Position numbers and translations under genes: made by a program
NCBI RefSeq assembly: GCF_030169785.1
Contig: NZ_CP125854.1
Coordinates: 1,426,001 to 1,490,000, forward strand
Source: Bdellovibrio sp. 22V
GTDB taxonomy: Bacteria > Bdellovibrionota > Bdellovibrionia > Bdellovibrionales > Bdellovibrionaceae
Length of the DNA stretch: 64,000 nucleotides
Reading direction: 5' to 3'
The notes under the pieces: generated by a model
The model's input: the letters and a program-made list of their open reading frames with translations, nothing else
The model's database searches: none
What the model was told of the DNA's origin: nothing
Shown: piece by piece, positions 43,890 to 52,393 of the stretch
How positions within the stretch are numbered: the first letter of the stretch is position 1
Layout: each line of letters opens with the position of its first letter

Positions 43890-44846
43890 CTATTTGAGAG
43901 TTCCTAGCGGATTGTCTACTTTTAATTGGTTTTTAGCACGAGTCAAAGACAGCCCTTCAGGAAGATTTTTCTTTATGTTTTCAATAAGCGCTTTAAGCAG
44001 CGCTTTTCTTTGAAAATGTGGTCCATGAATGAGACTCACCTCTCGAGTAGGAATCGGCTCTGAGAACGGTCGTAAGCGCTTTTTATCTTGAACGTCCATG
44101 GCCGCCAGCCAAGGTAAAAGTGTAAAGTTCTCGCCCTGATCCACGAGTTTTTTCAAAGTTTCAAGACTGCCGCTTTCGAAGGTGAAACTTTTGTCGGAAG
44201 ACAGGACTTGTTTGCGATTACGACACAAGGACAGGCTTTGCTCGCGGAAGCAGTGGCCTTCGTTTAAAAGCAAAACCTCATCAATGGACAAGTCTTTTTC
44301 ATCCACACTTTTTTTATCTAAGAGCGCATGCCCTTTGGCGAAGTAAGCCCAGAAGGGCTCATAAAAAAGAACGTGATTGGCGATGTTCAAATCGTCAATG
44401 GGTGTGACAACGATACCTAGATCAAGGCTGTGCGTGCGGATTTTTTCCACCATTGTTTCCGTTTGCAGTTCTTCAAAGGTCAAATGCAGGTTTTTGTAAG
44501 CATCCTTCATTCTTTTCAGAAACAACGGCAATAAGTAAGGTGCCAAGGTGGGAATAATTCCGATACGCAGTTCGCCTTTTAAAGAACCTTTCGCATCATC
44601 GACGATTTCCCGAATATGTTGTGAACCGCGCACGACCAAGCGCGCTTGGTGCAGAATTTCTTCGCCGACCGAAGTCGCTTTGATAGGCTGTTTCGTGCGA
44701 TCGAATATGACGATCCCCAACTCTTCTTCCAGCTTTTGAATCTGCATGCTTAAAGTCGGTTGTGTAACGTGGCACTGGCGTGCGGCCTGGCTAAAGCTTC
44801 CGGTGTCGGCGACGGCAAGAATGTATTCGAGTTGCGTGAGTGTCAT
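43890..44846 (-). CDS. oxyR: OxyR, peroxide-sensing LysR-family regulator
   Basis: 318 residues: N-terminal winged helix-turn-helix (MTLTQLEYILAVADTGSFSQAARQCHVTQPTLSMQIQKLEEEL) and a substrate-binding-like sensor domain. The redox pair is Cys199 and Cys208 in EGHCFREQSLSLC, exactly the E. coli numbering. Peroxide joins them in a disulfide and the protein then activates targets; the operator in front of the next gene, dps, is an evident one. It diverges from pcm with 43 bases between starts. Confidence 0.96.
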   Translation of the reverse strand: MTLTQLEYILAVADTGSFSQAARQCHVTQPTLSMQIQKLEEELGIVIFDRTKQPIKATSVGEEILHQARLVVRGSQHIREIVDDAKGSLKGELRIGIIPTLAPYLLPLFLKRMKDAYKNLHLTFEELQTETMVEKIRTHSLDLGIVVTPIDDLNIANHVLFYEPFWAYFAKGHALLDKKSVDEKDLSIDEVLLLNEGHCFREQSLSLCRNRKQVLSSDKSFTFESGSLETLKKLVDQGENFTLLPWLAAMDVQDKKRLRPFSEPIPTREVSLIHGPHFQRKALLKALIENIKKNLPEGLSLTRAKNQLKVDNPLGTLK

Positions 44847-44850
44847 GATA

Positions 44851-44885
44851 CAAGCTTGCCGTTGCCTCTAAAAGCTTGCAAGCTT
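44851..44885. promoter_or_regulatory. Palindromes between oxyR and pcm
   Basis: An 8-bp palindrome CAAGCTTG (44851-44858) and a 14-bp palindrome AAGCTTGCAAGCTT (44872-44885), with their centres about 24 bases apart, fill most of the 43-base divergent gap. They share the word AAGCTTG. They look like operator half-sites, but not the OxyR pattern. Confidence 0.4.
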
Positions 44886-44889
44886 AATC

Positions 44890-45564
44890 ATGGCTTCACA
44901 AATCGAACTCTATCAGGAAAACGTGATAAAAAAAGCGTTGCCTCTGTCTGAGAAGGTGGTCGAGGCTTTTTATCATCATCCTCGTCATCTTTTTGTACCG
45001 GAATATTCAATAGCCGAAGCGTACTCAGATCATCCGCTTCTTTTATTTGAGCGATCTCCGCTTTTGTCGACGATTTCGCAACCCAGCTTTGTTTTGAAAA
45101 TTCTGGATATGTTGCAACTTGAATCCGGTCATAAGGTTTTTGAACTCGGAACGGGAAGCGGGTGGAACACCGCCTTGATGGCGCATATTGTGGGTGACAC
45201 TGGGAAAGTGATTTCCGTCGAAGTGATTCCGGAAATGGCAAAAAGAGCGACCGATATGTTAAAACAATTTCACGTGAAAAACGCCGTGGTCCTGGAAGGC
45301 GACGGGTTTGAAGGCTATCAGATAGAGTCCCCTTACGATCGCGCGATATTTACAGCAGGCTCCAGAGAATTTCCTGAAAAACTTTTCGAGCAACTGAAAG
45401 AGGGCGGACGGATGGTTTTTGTGCGGGAAACGCATTTAGGTTATGACTCGTTGGAACTCATTGAAAAGAAAAATGGAGTGGTTGACGTGATCTCGGCGGT
45501 GCCATGTTCGTTTGTTTCGGTGATCAGAAAGAAAGAGTCCCGCCTGCAAGACGGGACTCCCTGA
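44890..45564 (+). CDS. pcm: Protein-L-isoaspartate O-methyltransferase
   Basis: Repairs isoaspartyl residues in aged proteins using S-adenosylmethionine. 224 residues: HPRHLFVPEYSIAEAYSDHPLLL, substrate loop LLSTISQPSFV, SAM motif I VFELGTGSGWNTALMAHIVG, then VISVEVIPEMAKRA and PYDRAIFTAGSREFP. All PCMT family blocks are present. The last ten codons form a hairpin that works as terminator for the converging strand. Confidence 0.94.
   Translation: MASQIELYQENVIKKALPLSEKVVEAFYHHPRHLFVPEYSIAEAYSDHPLLLFERSPLLSTISQPSFVLKILDMLQLESGHKVFELGTGSGWNTALMAHIVGDTGKVISVEVIPEMAKRATDMLKQFHVKNAVVLEGDGFEGYQIESPYDRAIFTAGSREFPEKLFEQLKEGGRMVFVRETHLGYDSLELIEKKNGVVDVISAVPCSFVSVIRKKESRLQDGTP
45522..45559 (-). terminator. 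Terminator of the csbD-like gene, inside the 3' end of pcm
   Basis: GAGTCCCG (45535-45542) and CGGGACTC (45552-45559) are exact complements. Read on the minus strand the stem is followed by TTTCTTTC, 12 bases beyond the csbD-like stop. The hairpin lies within pcm codons. Confidence 0.75.
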
Positions 45565-45570
45565 GGTGAG

Positions 45571-45882
45571 TTAGGCCTTTGGATTCACATCGCGGCGAGC
45601 CGGCTTTTTGGGTTTAAGTTCCATCACTCGTTCCTTTTTCTCCTGAGAAACCTTTGCAGGTTTTTCTTCAGGTTCATCATAAAGATGGTAATGGGAAGCA
45701 ATTTCCGCAACCTTTTCGCTGGCCTCTTCAATGGCCAAACCCACCTTCCGTTCTAAGAGATCCGCAATAGATTCGGAGCGACCTTTGGTTTGTTCCAGGT
45801 CATTTTCAGTGAGCTCATGCCATTTTTGCATAAGATCTTTTTTTAGTTCCGTCCATTTCGGTCCCGAAAGGTGTGTTGCCAT
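45571..45882 (-). CDS. CsbD-like stress protein
   Basis: 103 residues. N-terminal KWTELKKDLMQKWHELTENDLEQTKGRSESIADLLERK is the CsbD-like stress-response fold (a small helical domain). The C-terminus is Lys/Pro-rich (EEKPAKVSQEKKE, KPKKPARRD) and could bind nucleic acid. Start has AGGAGGTG at four bases. Ten bases separate it from the OmpA lipoprotein gene, so one operon is likely. Confidence 0.85.
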   Translation of the reverse strand: MATHLSGPKWTELKKDLMQKWHELTENDLEQTKGRSESIADLLERKVGLAIEEASEKVAEIASHYHLYDEPEEKPAKVSQEKKERVMELKPKKPARRDVNPKA

Positions 45883-45892
45883 AAGGCACCTC

Positions 45893-47224
45893 CTATTCGG
45901 TTTCAATAAGCAGATCGATACGTCTATTTTGCGCCCGACCTTGTGCCGTTGAGTTGTCGCTTACGGGTTTTTCAGGTCCCATACCGACGGCTTCAACTTG
46001 CCCTTCTGAAACCACGCCTTGTGATACAAGGAATTTTTCAACCGCTTCAGCTCTTTGTGCTGAAAGCTCTTTATTCTTTTCATAACTGCCTGTCGAATCC
46101 GTGTGGCCTTCCACTGTAATCTTAGAAGGTTTTACTTCGGCTAAAGCAGTATCCACTTTGCGTAAAGCCGCTTGGCTCTTAGGGCCCAAGGTGGCTTTGG
46201 CTGAGGGGAACTGCACGTTCTTCAAACGCAACATCACTTTATTGTTTTCAACGTAAACTTCCGCTTCGTTGGGTTTAAACTGAGTGCGCAATTTTGAAGC
46301 CGCTGCGTTCAAGTCAGCTTGTTTTTGCAGCTCCATCTTTTCGGCTTCCGTCGCGCTCAATTGGCTTTGTGATTGTTCCAATTGTTGTTCTGTTGACGAA
46401 TAGTCTTTTCTAAGACTGGAGATGGTGCGCTGTTGTTTTTCCGCCGTCAAAACAAGATCCTCGGTATTCCCTTCGTTCACTTTTTTAGTGACATCAGTAA
46501 GATGAACGGACTCTCTTGTCGCGTCTTCAGAGGCGCGGCGAATCGCTTCATTGTTGCGAGGATCCGATTCGATGAGTTTAGAGGCGTTGTCGAATTTCAT
46601 TTCCGCGATGCTCAAAGTTTTCGGAGCTTTTTTCAAGGCTCCTTCTTTTTTGGCAGCGTCGATATTTTCTTGGGCTGTTGAAAGATTGGCTTTTTTGACA
46701 GAGTCAACTTCAAGCTCGCGATAACGAGTTGTCAGATCGTTGCCTTTTTTCTCTGCCGGCCCCAGATTGCCTTTTTCGATGGAGGCAGTGATGTCTTCAA
46801 GATTGTTTTCAGCTTTCTTCCATTCTTTTTCGAAAAGTGTCGGAGCCCCCGCGCGTAATGCGCCGGCACGTGCATCCGTGATTTCTTTCATGGAAGTGCG
46901 GGAAATCTCGGCTTTCGAGTTGGCTTCCTGCAGCCAGCCGCGAGACTTCGCTACGTGTTCAAGAATGTCTTCATTCGACTTTCCTTTTTCGCGTTTTTCT
47001 TTGGCTTTCTCAAGCTCTTTAGAGGCGTCCGTGAAATTTTCAGGAGATAGAACATCCACTTGTTGATCACGCGCTTCTTTTAACATTTCCTCCGTGCGCT
47101 CAATTTCGGTTGCTGGGTTCGCACTGGACGAGATCTCCTGCATTGTCGGCGGAGTGCTCGCGCAACCAGCCACTGCAATCGCAAAGGCGGTAGAGGCCAA
47201 GAGTTGGTTCGCTCGGGAAATCAT
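45893..47224 (-). CDS. OmpA-family lipoprotein with long coiled-coil region
   Basis: 443 residues: lipobox VAGC (Cys21), a DUF4398-like helical region (ERTEEMLKEARDQQVDVLSPENFTDASKELEKAKEKREKG), coiled coil to about 310, and a C-terminal OmpA domain (FPSAKATLGPKSQAALRKVD, VEGHTDSTGSYEKN, LSAQRAEAVEKFL, RAQNRRIDLLIE). It probably spans from outer membrane to peptidoglycan. It may be stress-linked through its operon with csbD (inference). Confidence 0.92.
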   Translation of the reverse strand: MISRANQLLASTAFAIAVAGCASTPPTMQEISSSANPATEIERTEEMLKEARDQQVDVLSPENFTDASKELEKAKEKREKGKSNEDILEHVAKSRGWLQEANSKAEISRTSMKEITDARAGALRAGAPTLFEKEWKKAENNLEDITASIEKGNLGPAEKKGNDLTTRYRELEVDSVKKANLSTAQENIDAAKKEGALKKAPKTLSIAEMKFDNASKLIESDPRNNEAIRRASEDATRESVHLTDVTKKVNEGNTEDLVLTAEKQQRTISSLRKDYSSTEQQLEQSQSQLSATEAEKMELQKQADLNAAASKLRTQFKPNEAEVYVENNKVMLRLKNVQFPSAKATLGPKSQAALRKVDTALAEVKPSKITVEGHTDSTGSYEKNKELSAQRAEAVEKFLVSQGVVSEGQVEAVGMGPEKPVSDNSTAQGRAQNRRIDLLIETE

Positions 47225-47386
47225 AAACGTCTCCTTATATGGATATGGTTATTGTCTCTTAAAAATAGGCTAATCCCCGCTATTCAGCGCACACAAGCAA
47301 AACAAAAAAAGGCGAACTTTGTCGTGATTCCCAACAGAGTCTTTCGCCAAGTTGCTTGCGATATTGAAATGATGATGTGTTAATTG

Positions 47387-48019
47387 TCAGTGCAGAAACA
47401 TGAAGCTGCCGAGGGAATACAAACCAGAAATAACTAATATAATTCCGGCCCATTTTTGTTGTTTTAAACCAGCGCTTTGGACAGTCCTGCGAACCATAAA
47501 AGGGATGGCTGACAAAGCGGGAAGACCACCGAGCCAAAATAAAAACAAAGTCAGCGTTCCTGCCCAAGGACTCTTCGTTGTGATTGCTGCCGCCACGTAA
47601 GTGTAAAGCCAACCGCAAGGCAAAAAGGCCGTGAAAAGTCCCACAATGAATCCCGAGCGCTGCACGTGAAAAGCTTGGAGCCTGCGCAGTAATGCCAGGG
47701 GAGCATGAGTCCATGCCGGAGTTCTTTGCAAACGGGGAGCGAGCATAACAATGCCATAAAAACATAATAGCAGTGCTAACACGCCCGCTGAGATCCAGCG
47801 CAAAATCACAAAGTCACTGTTCAAAAAAAACTCGCCAAGACTTCCGGCAAGAAATCCCAAAAGTAAGTAAGAAGACAGCCGACCCAAATGATATTGCAAA
47901 AGATGATTTCGGGATTTCATCAAAGTCGCAATCGGGCCGCACATGGCAGCGCAGTGCCAGCTGCCGAAGAAACTTGAAGAGATAATCCCCAGAACTAAAA
48001 GGCCCGTTGCGGTTGTCAT
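47387..48019 (-). CDS. SafE/TauE-like (DsbD_2) membrane protein of the cbb3 operon
   Basis: 210 residues, six or so spans, with two Cys-Pro or Cys motifs in the membrane (GSWHCAAMCGP and TAFLPCGWLYTY). This UreH/SafE-type protein is commonly the last gene of cbb3 clusters and is thought to help copper or thiol handling. Start overlaps the ccoG stop (ATGA). Confidence 0.88.
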   Translation of the reverse strand: MTTATGLLVLGIISSSFFGSWHCAAMCGPIATLMKSRNHLLQYHLGRLSSYLLLGFLAGSLGEFFLNSDFVILRWISAGVLALLLCFYGIVMLAPRLQRTPAWTHAPLALLRRLQAFHVQRSGFIVGLFTAFLPCGWLYTYVAAAITTKSPWAGTLTLFLFWLGGLPALSAIPFMVRRTVQSAGLKQQKWAGIILVISGLYSLGSFMFLH

Positions 48020-49404
48020 TGGCGTGGTCCCACTAAAATCAATTCACGCTCTGTCGTGAAGGACGACTTTAGATCGCGCAACAAAAGTTCGGTTTTGATT
48101 TGATTCTGTGAGTGAAACGCCTGCGGGGAAACGCGGGTAAAGAAATACCATTCTCTACTTTCCCCTGGTGCCAAATGAACAGGATTTTCAGCGACGGTGA
48201 TTTCAATAGCGAGTTTGTTTTCTTTTAAAGACAGTTCATAGAGGGCAGGAAGCTTGCCTTGATTTTGGATGTGGACTTTGAACTGATTGAGGATCAACGT
48301 TTCGCCCTTTTGACCTTGGACGGATGAATAAGGAAGGCCGGCTCCGCGCAAAACGGTAAAGTGCACAGGTTGGCGGCTGCCTAAAGAGTAAACGAGACCG
48401 GCAGTGAGCAAAGTCAACGCAAGGATATAGAAGATGCTGCGCGATTTTTTCAGACTGATGGCGCTGCCATCCAAAGTGCGATAGCTGATCAGACCCTTTG
48501 GTTTTTTAACTTTTTCCATGATGTCATCGCACGCATCGATACACGCTGTGCAAGCGATGCATTCCATTTGTAAACCGTTACGGATGTCAATCCCCGTAGG
48601 GCAGACCTGCACACAGCGATTGCAAGAGACACAGTCGCCCGTTTTTTTGTCGGTCTTCACTCCCTTGCGAGGTTCGCCGCGCTCTACGTCGTAAACGACC
48701 GCCATGGACTTCGGATCCAGTAAAACAGATTGCAGCCGACCGTAAGGACACATGATCACGCAGAACTGCTCCCGGAACCAACCGAAGTCGAACAAAATCA
48801 AACCCGTAAAGACGAAGACCAAAACAAAGTAAGTCAGGTTTTCAGAGGGCGCTTTTTGCATCATCGCAATCAAGTCTTTGGCGCCGACGAAGTACGCCAT
48901 AAAACTATGAGCGATAAGAGCGGAAACAACAAAAAACAAAAACCAGGTTGTGGCTTTTTTGCGAGCCTTCGCAGAAGTCATCGGACCGTCACGAAGCTGA
49001 CGGCGCTGAATATAATTTCCTTCCACCCACTGTTCTATTCGGCGAAACACGCCGTCGATAAAAACTGTTTGTGGGCACGCCCAGCCACACCACACGCGGC
49101 CCCAGATGGAAGTAACAAAGGCCAGACCCAAAGCCGCTAATGCAAGAATAAAAAACAAAAGAGGAGCATCATGGGCTCGGAAAAGAATTCCAAATAAAGC
49201 AAACTCGCGGGCCGGGACGTTCAGCAAAATCGTTTGATGTCCCTGCATCTCCGTCCACGGCAGAGCGAGGAAAATAATCAGCAAAATCGCCTGAGTCCAG
49301 TTGCGATGGCGACGGAAGAAACCCCGCACTTCCGCCGGAATAATATCGACTCGGTCGCCATGCTGATCAACGCTAGTTAGTTTATTCGGATCTAAGGAAC
49401 TCAT
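48016..49404 (-). CDS. ccoG: CcoG/FixG/RdxA, cbb3 oxidase accessory ferredoxin-like protein
   Basis: 462 residues: membrane spans in the first half (including GWACPQTVFIDGVFRRIEQW), two 4Fe-4S sites (CVSCNRCVQVCPTGI and CIACTACIDACDDIM), and a C-terminal Ig-like periplasmic domain. CcoG is a cupric reductase needed for cbb3 copper insertion. Overlaps both neighbours by four bases. No separate ccoH gene follows. Confidence 0.96.
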   Translation of the reverse strand: MSSLDPNKLTSVDQHGDRVDIIPAEVRGFFRRHRNWTQAILLIIFLALPWTEMQGHQTILLNVPAREFALFGILFRAHDAPLLFFILALAALGLAFVTSIWGRVWCGWACPQTVFIDGVFRRIEQWVEGNYIQRRQLRDGPMTSAKARKKATTWFLFFVVSALIAHSFMAYFVGAKDLIAMMQKAPSENLTYFVLVFVFTGLILFDFGWFREQFCVIMCPYGRLQSVLLDPKSMAVVYDVERGEPRKGVKTDKKTGDCVSCNRCVQVCPTGIDIRNGLQMECIACTACIDACDDIMEKVKKPKGLISYRTLDGSAISLKKSRSIFYILALTLLTAGLVYSLGSRQPVHFTVLRGAGLPYSSVQGQKGETLILNQFKVHIQNQGKLPALYELSLKENKLAIEITVAENPVHLAPGESREWYFFTRVSPQAFHSQNQIKTELLLRDLKSSFTTERELILVGPRQ

Positions 49405-49958
49405 TCAACTTTTTCTCCTTGCGGTTCTTTTCCGCCGGAAGACATCGTGCCTTTCTTCGCAAGAATGAAAGCCGCTACAGCGTAAATTTCATCTTTCTTC
49501 ATAACCGGGCCCCATGGCGGCATGCCTTTTTCAGGAACGCCTTCGCGAATCACTTTAACAACGTCAAGGCGCTGACCTTTTCCGTGCAGCCAATAGCTGT
49601 CAGTTAGATTAGGACCGATAAGTCCTTCAAGTTTTTGCCCGTGGCAGGAAGCACATTTCGCCGCGAATTGAGATTCTCCCAGTGAAAGGACACCCTCCTT
49701 CGCGAAAAGAGCTTGTAATGACTCTTCCGTTTCCATCACCGAAGTGACTGCGGATTGGGCGCGTGATTTTTCCAGCTCTTCCATCGCGACTTTAAGTTCG
49801 TCATTCAGTGTCGGGCCGCCACCTAATTCATAATGAAGGTAATAGAGGAACGAGAAAATAATGGTAAGAAAAAATCCCCACAACCACCACGTAGGCAGAG
49901 GATTGTCATGCTCTACGATGCCGTCATAGACATGGAATTTTTCGTTGTCCTGGCTCAT
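49401..49958 (-). CDS. ccoP: CcoP, cbb3 oxidase subunit III, single-haem form
   Basis: 185 residues: the FixP N-terminal segment (YDGIVEHDNPLPTWWLWGFFLTIIFSFLYYLHYELGGG, one span) and one cytochrome c domain, CASCHGQ with axial Met in GMPPWGP. Most CcoP proteins have two haems and about 300 residues, so this one lacks a cytochrome domain. It sits one base after ccoQ. Confidence 0.94.
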   Translation of the reverse strand: MSQDNEKFHVYDGIVEHDNPLPTWWLWGFFLTIIFSFLYYLHYELGGGPTLNDELKVAMEELEKSRAQSAVTSVMETEESLQALFAKEGVLSLGESQFAAKCASCHGQKLEGLIGPNLTDSYWLHGKGQRLDVVKVIREGVPEKGMPPWGPVMKKDEIYAVAAFILAKKGTMSSGGKEPQGEKVE

Positions 49959-49959
49959 T

Positions 49960-50121
49960 TTACTCTCCCTTTAGTGGAATCTGCTCAAGATGTTGATAAA
50001 GTTCTTTACTGTGCTTTCGGTAAACCCAAATCAAAACGCCGACGAAAAACACGAAGAAAATCAGAAGTCCCAGCGCGGTAAGATGAGTGTCGGTAAAGTA
50101 GCGGAGTCCTTCTTGTTTCAT
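49960..50121 (-). CDS. ccoQ: CcoQ, small cbb3 oxidase subunit
   Basis: 53 codons (MKQEGLRYFTDTHLTALGLL then a hydrophobic span IFFVFFVGVLIWVY and a basic tail RKHSKELYQ). This is the usual CcoQ layout of one membrane helix and short charged tail. The start overlaps the ccoNO stop (ATGA), and it lies between ccoNO and ccoP as in other operons. Confidence 0.92.
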   Translation of the reverse strand: MKQEGLRYFTDTHLTALGLLIFFVFFVGVLIWVYRKHSKELYQHLEQIPLKGE

Positions 50122-52241
50122 TGCGCTTTTCCTTTCTGTCCTAATGACTGGAGATAAGCGATCAGAGCGACAATTTCTTTTTTCGCGAGACCTTTCGGAG
50201 CGCCATTGGACTCCAGGTCGGCGGCGATTTCTAGCGCTTGTTTCTGCGCGTGGATGTCGGCGTTAGCGACCACGTCTTCCGCATAAGGAACACCCAATTG
50301 CGACATCACGGAAAGTTTTTTGCGCAGAACCAGGAAGTCTGTGTTTTTTTCCGCAAGCCAAGGGTAGTTGGGCATAATACTTTTCGGAGTTACGGCGCGA
50401 GGATCCATCATATGGCTATAATGCCAAAGATGCGGATACTTTTTCCCAAGGCGTGACAAGTCCGGTCCCGTACGTTTCGAGCCCCATTGGAAGGGACGGT
50501 CGTACATGGACTCTTCTACCGTTGAAGCTTTTCCGTAACGCAGAACTTCGGAAGCGATAGGGCGAATCTGTTGCGAATGACAAACGTAACAGCCTTCTTT
50601 GATATAGATATCACGACCGGCGAGCTCCAGCGGAGTATATGGATCCACGATATTGTTAGGATTCACGTACTTGTGCAAAGAAAGCGTCGGATAAATTTCA
50701 ATCACGGATCCGACAGCAATCGCCAAGAAAGCGAGGATCGAGAAAACCAAGCCCATGCCTTCAAGTTTGCGATGAGTTTCTTTCGTTTTTTCGTCGAAGC
50801 CGGTTCTTTCAACCAAAACAGCTTCCTCGGGGGCATTCTTCGGAGCTAGCTGAATTGTTTTAAAGATGTTGTAGGCCATCAGGAAAAAGCCCACGATAAA
50901 AAGAAATCCTCCCAAGGCACGAACCCAGTAAAGCGGAACGATACGCACGACTGTTTCGATAAAGTCAGGATAGACAAGATTTCCTTCCGCATCGACAGCT
51001 CTCCACATAAGGCCTTGAGTAATACCCGCAACCACCAGGGAGATGTAATAAAGAGTCACCCCTGTCAGGCCGATCCAAAAATGGTTCTCAAGAAGTTTAT
51101 TCGAGTAGAGTTTCGTTTTCCAAAGACGCGGCACCAGGAAGTAGATCATTCCGAAAGAAAGAAATCCGTTCCAACCTAAAGCGCCGGAGTGAACGTGACC
51201 TACGATCCAGTCCGTATAGTGTCCCAATGCAGAAATGGATTTGATCGAAAGCAGAGGGCCTTCAAAAGTCGACATTCCATAGAAAGTCAAAGCGGCAACA
51301 AAGAATTTAATAAGCGGCTCTGTGCGCAGAAGATGCCATGAACCTTTGAGTGTCAAAAGACCGTTAATCATACCACCCCAAGAAGGTGCCCAAAGCATGA
51401 TCGAGAAAATCATTCCCAACGTCTGCGCCCATTCAGGCAGAGACGTATAAAGCAAGTGATGCGGGCCGGCCCAGATGTAAATGAAAACAAGCGCCCAAAA
51501 GTGAATAATGGAAAGTCTGTACGAATAAATCGGGCGGTTGGCCGCCTTAGGGACGTAATAGTACATGAGTCCCAAAAACGGAGTCGTCAAGAAAAACGCC
51601 ACCGCATTATGCCCATACCACCATTGCACCAAAGCGTCCTGAATTCCCGCATAGACCGGATAAGAGTGAAGAAATGTCACGGGCACTTCGATGGAGTTTA
51701 CGATATGCAAAACCGCAACTGTAATAATCGTCGCGATATAGAACCAGATTGCCACATACATATGTTTTTCGCGGCGCTGGCGCAAAGTCATAAAGAAGTT
51801 GATCGCGAAAATCACCCAGACAAGAGTGATGGCGATATCAATGGGCCATTCAAGTTCTGCGTACTCTTTTGACTGCGAATAACCCAAAGGCAGAGTGATT
51901 GCCGCCGCAAGAATGATGAGCTGCCAACCCCAGAAGTGCATTCTTGAAAGCAGATCCGAGAACATGCGAGTTTTAAGAAGTCTTTGCGTTGAGTGATAAA
52001 TCCCCGCAAAGATCGCATTCCCGGCAAAAGCAAAAATCGCTGCATTCGTATGCAAAGGACGAAGGCGGCCGAATGTGATCCACTCTAAGTTGGCATTCAA
52101 CGGCCAATACGCCAATTGCAAAGCGGCGAGCAAGCCAAACAGAAAGGCCGCACCCGCCCAAATAAGTGTGGCAAGCACAAACTTTTTAACGATGTCATCG
52201 TCATAAAATATTTTTTCAAATTGAGATCCCGCTGTGTTCAC
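50118..52241 (-). CDS. ccoNO: CcoNO, fused cbb3 oxidase subunits I and II
   Basis: 707 residues. Residues 1-475 are CcoN, with the haem/CuB region WWYGHNAVAFFLTTPFLG, WAGPHHLLYTSLP and VGHVHSGALGWNG. The rest is CcoO, beginning after a short linker and carrying the haem c site EGCYVCHSQQIRP and RTGPDLSRLGKKYPHLWHYSHMMDPR. This pumps protons and reduces O2 with high affinity. A GTG start overlaps the ccoS stop. Fusion is present elsewhere in bacteria but less common than separate genes. Confidence 0.96.
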   Translation of the reverse strand: MNTAGSQFEKIFYDDDIVKKFVLATLIWAGAAFLFGLLAALQLAYWPLNANLEWITFGRLRPLHTNAAIFAFAGNAIFAGIYHSTQRLLKTRMFSDLLSRMHFWGWQLIILAAAITLPLGYSQSKEYAELEWPIDIAITLVWVIFAINFFMTLRQRREKHMYVAIWFYIATIITVAVLHIVNSIEVPVTFLHSYPVYAGIQDALVQWWYGHNAVAFFLTTPFLGLMYYYVPKAANRPIYSYRLSIIHFWALVFIYIWAGPHHLLYTSLPEWAQTLGMIFSIMLWAPSWGGMINGLLTLKGSWHLLRTEPLIKFFVAALTFYGMSTFEGPLLSIKSISALGHYTDWIVGHVHSGALGWNGFLSFGMIYFLVPRLWKTKLYSNKLLENHFWIGLTGVTLYYISLVVAGITQGLMWRAVDAEGNLVYPDFIETVVRIVPLYWVRALGGFLFIVGFFLMAYNIFKTIQLAPKNAPEEAVLVERTGFDEKTKETHRKLEGMGLVFSILAFLAIAVGSVIEIYPTLSLHKYVNPNNIVDPYTPLELAGRDIYIKEGCYVCHSQQIRPIASEVLRYGKASTVEESMYDRPFQWGSKRTGPDLSRLGKKYPHLWHYSHMMDPRAVTPKSIMPNYPWLAEKNTDFLVLRKKLSVMSQLGVPYAEDVVANADIHAQKQALEIAADLESNGAPKGLAKKEIVALIAYLQSLGQKGKAQ

Positions 52242-52393
52242 AAGAGTTTCCTTTCGCTATCTTTTTCTAAAATTCGGTGTGCAGGGGTTTCAAGGTCATC
52301 AAATTGCCCCTTGGACGTCGCCCATAAAAAGGCGCTCACAAAACCCACTCCAAGAAGAATTGCCATGGGAATCATTAAGACAAGAATGTTCAT
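52238..52393 (-). CDS. ccoS: CcoS, cbb3 oxidase assembly protein
   Basis: 51 codons: MNILVLMIPMAILLGVGFVS, then AFLWATSKGQFDDLETPAHRIL, which is the CcoS signature (one span, then GQFDDLExPAxRIL). It overlaps ccoI (ATGA) upstream and ccoNO (GTGA) downstream. CcoS is required for haem b/Cu insertion. Confidence 0.95.
   Translation of the reverse strand: MNILVLMIPMAILLGVGFVSAFLWATSKGQFDDLETPAHRILEKDSERKLL

Noticed and set aside
47280-47765. 161-codon minus-strand frame overlapping the SafE-like gene
   Set aside because: Same strand, different frame; the SafE-like frame has membrane spans and operon overlap, this one does not.
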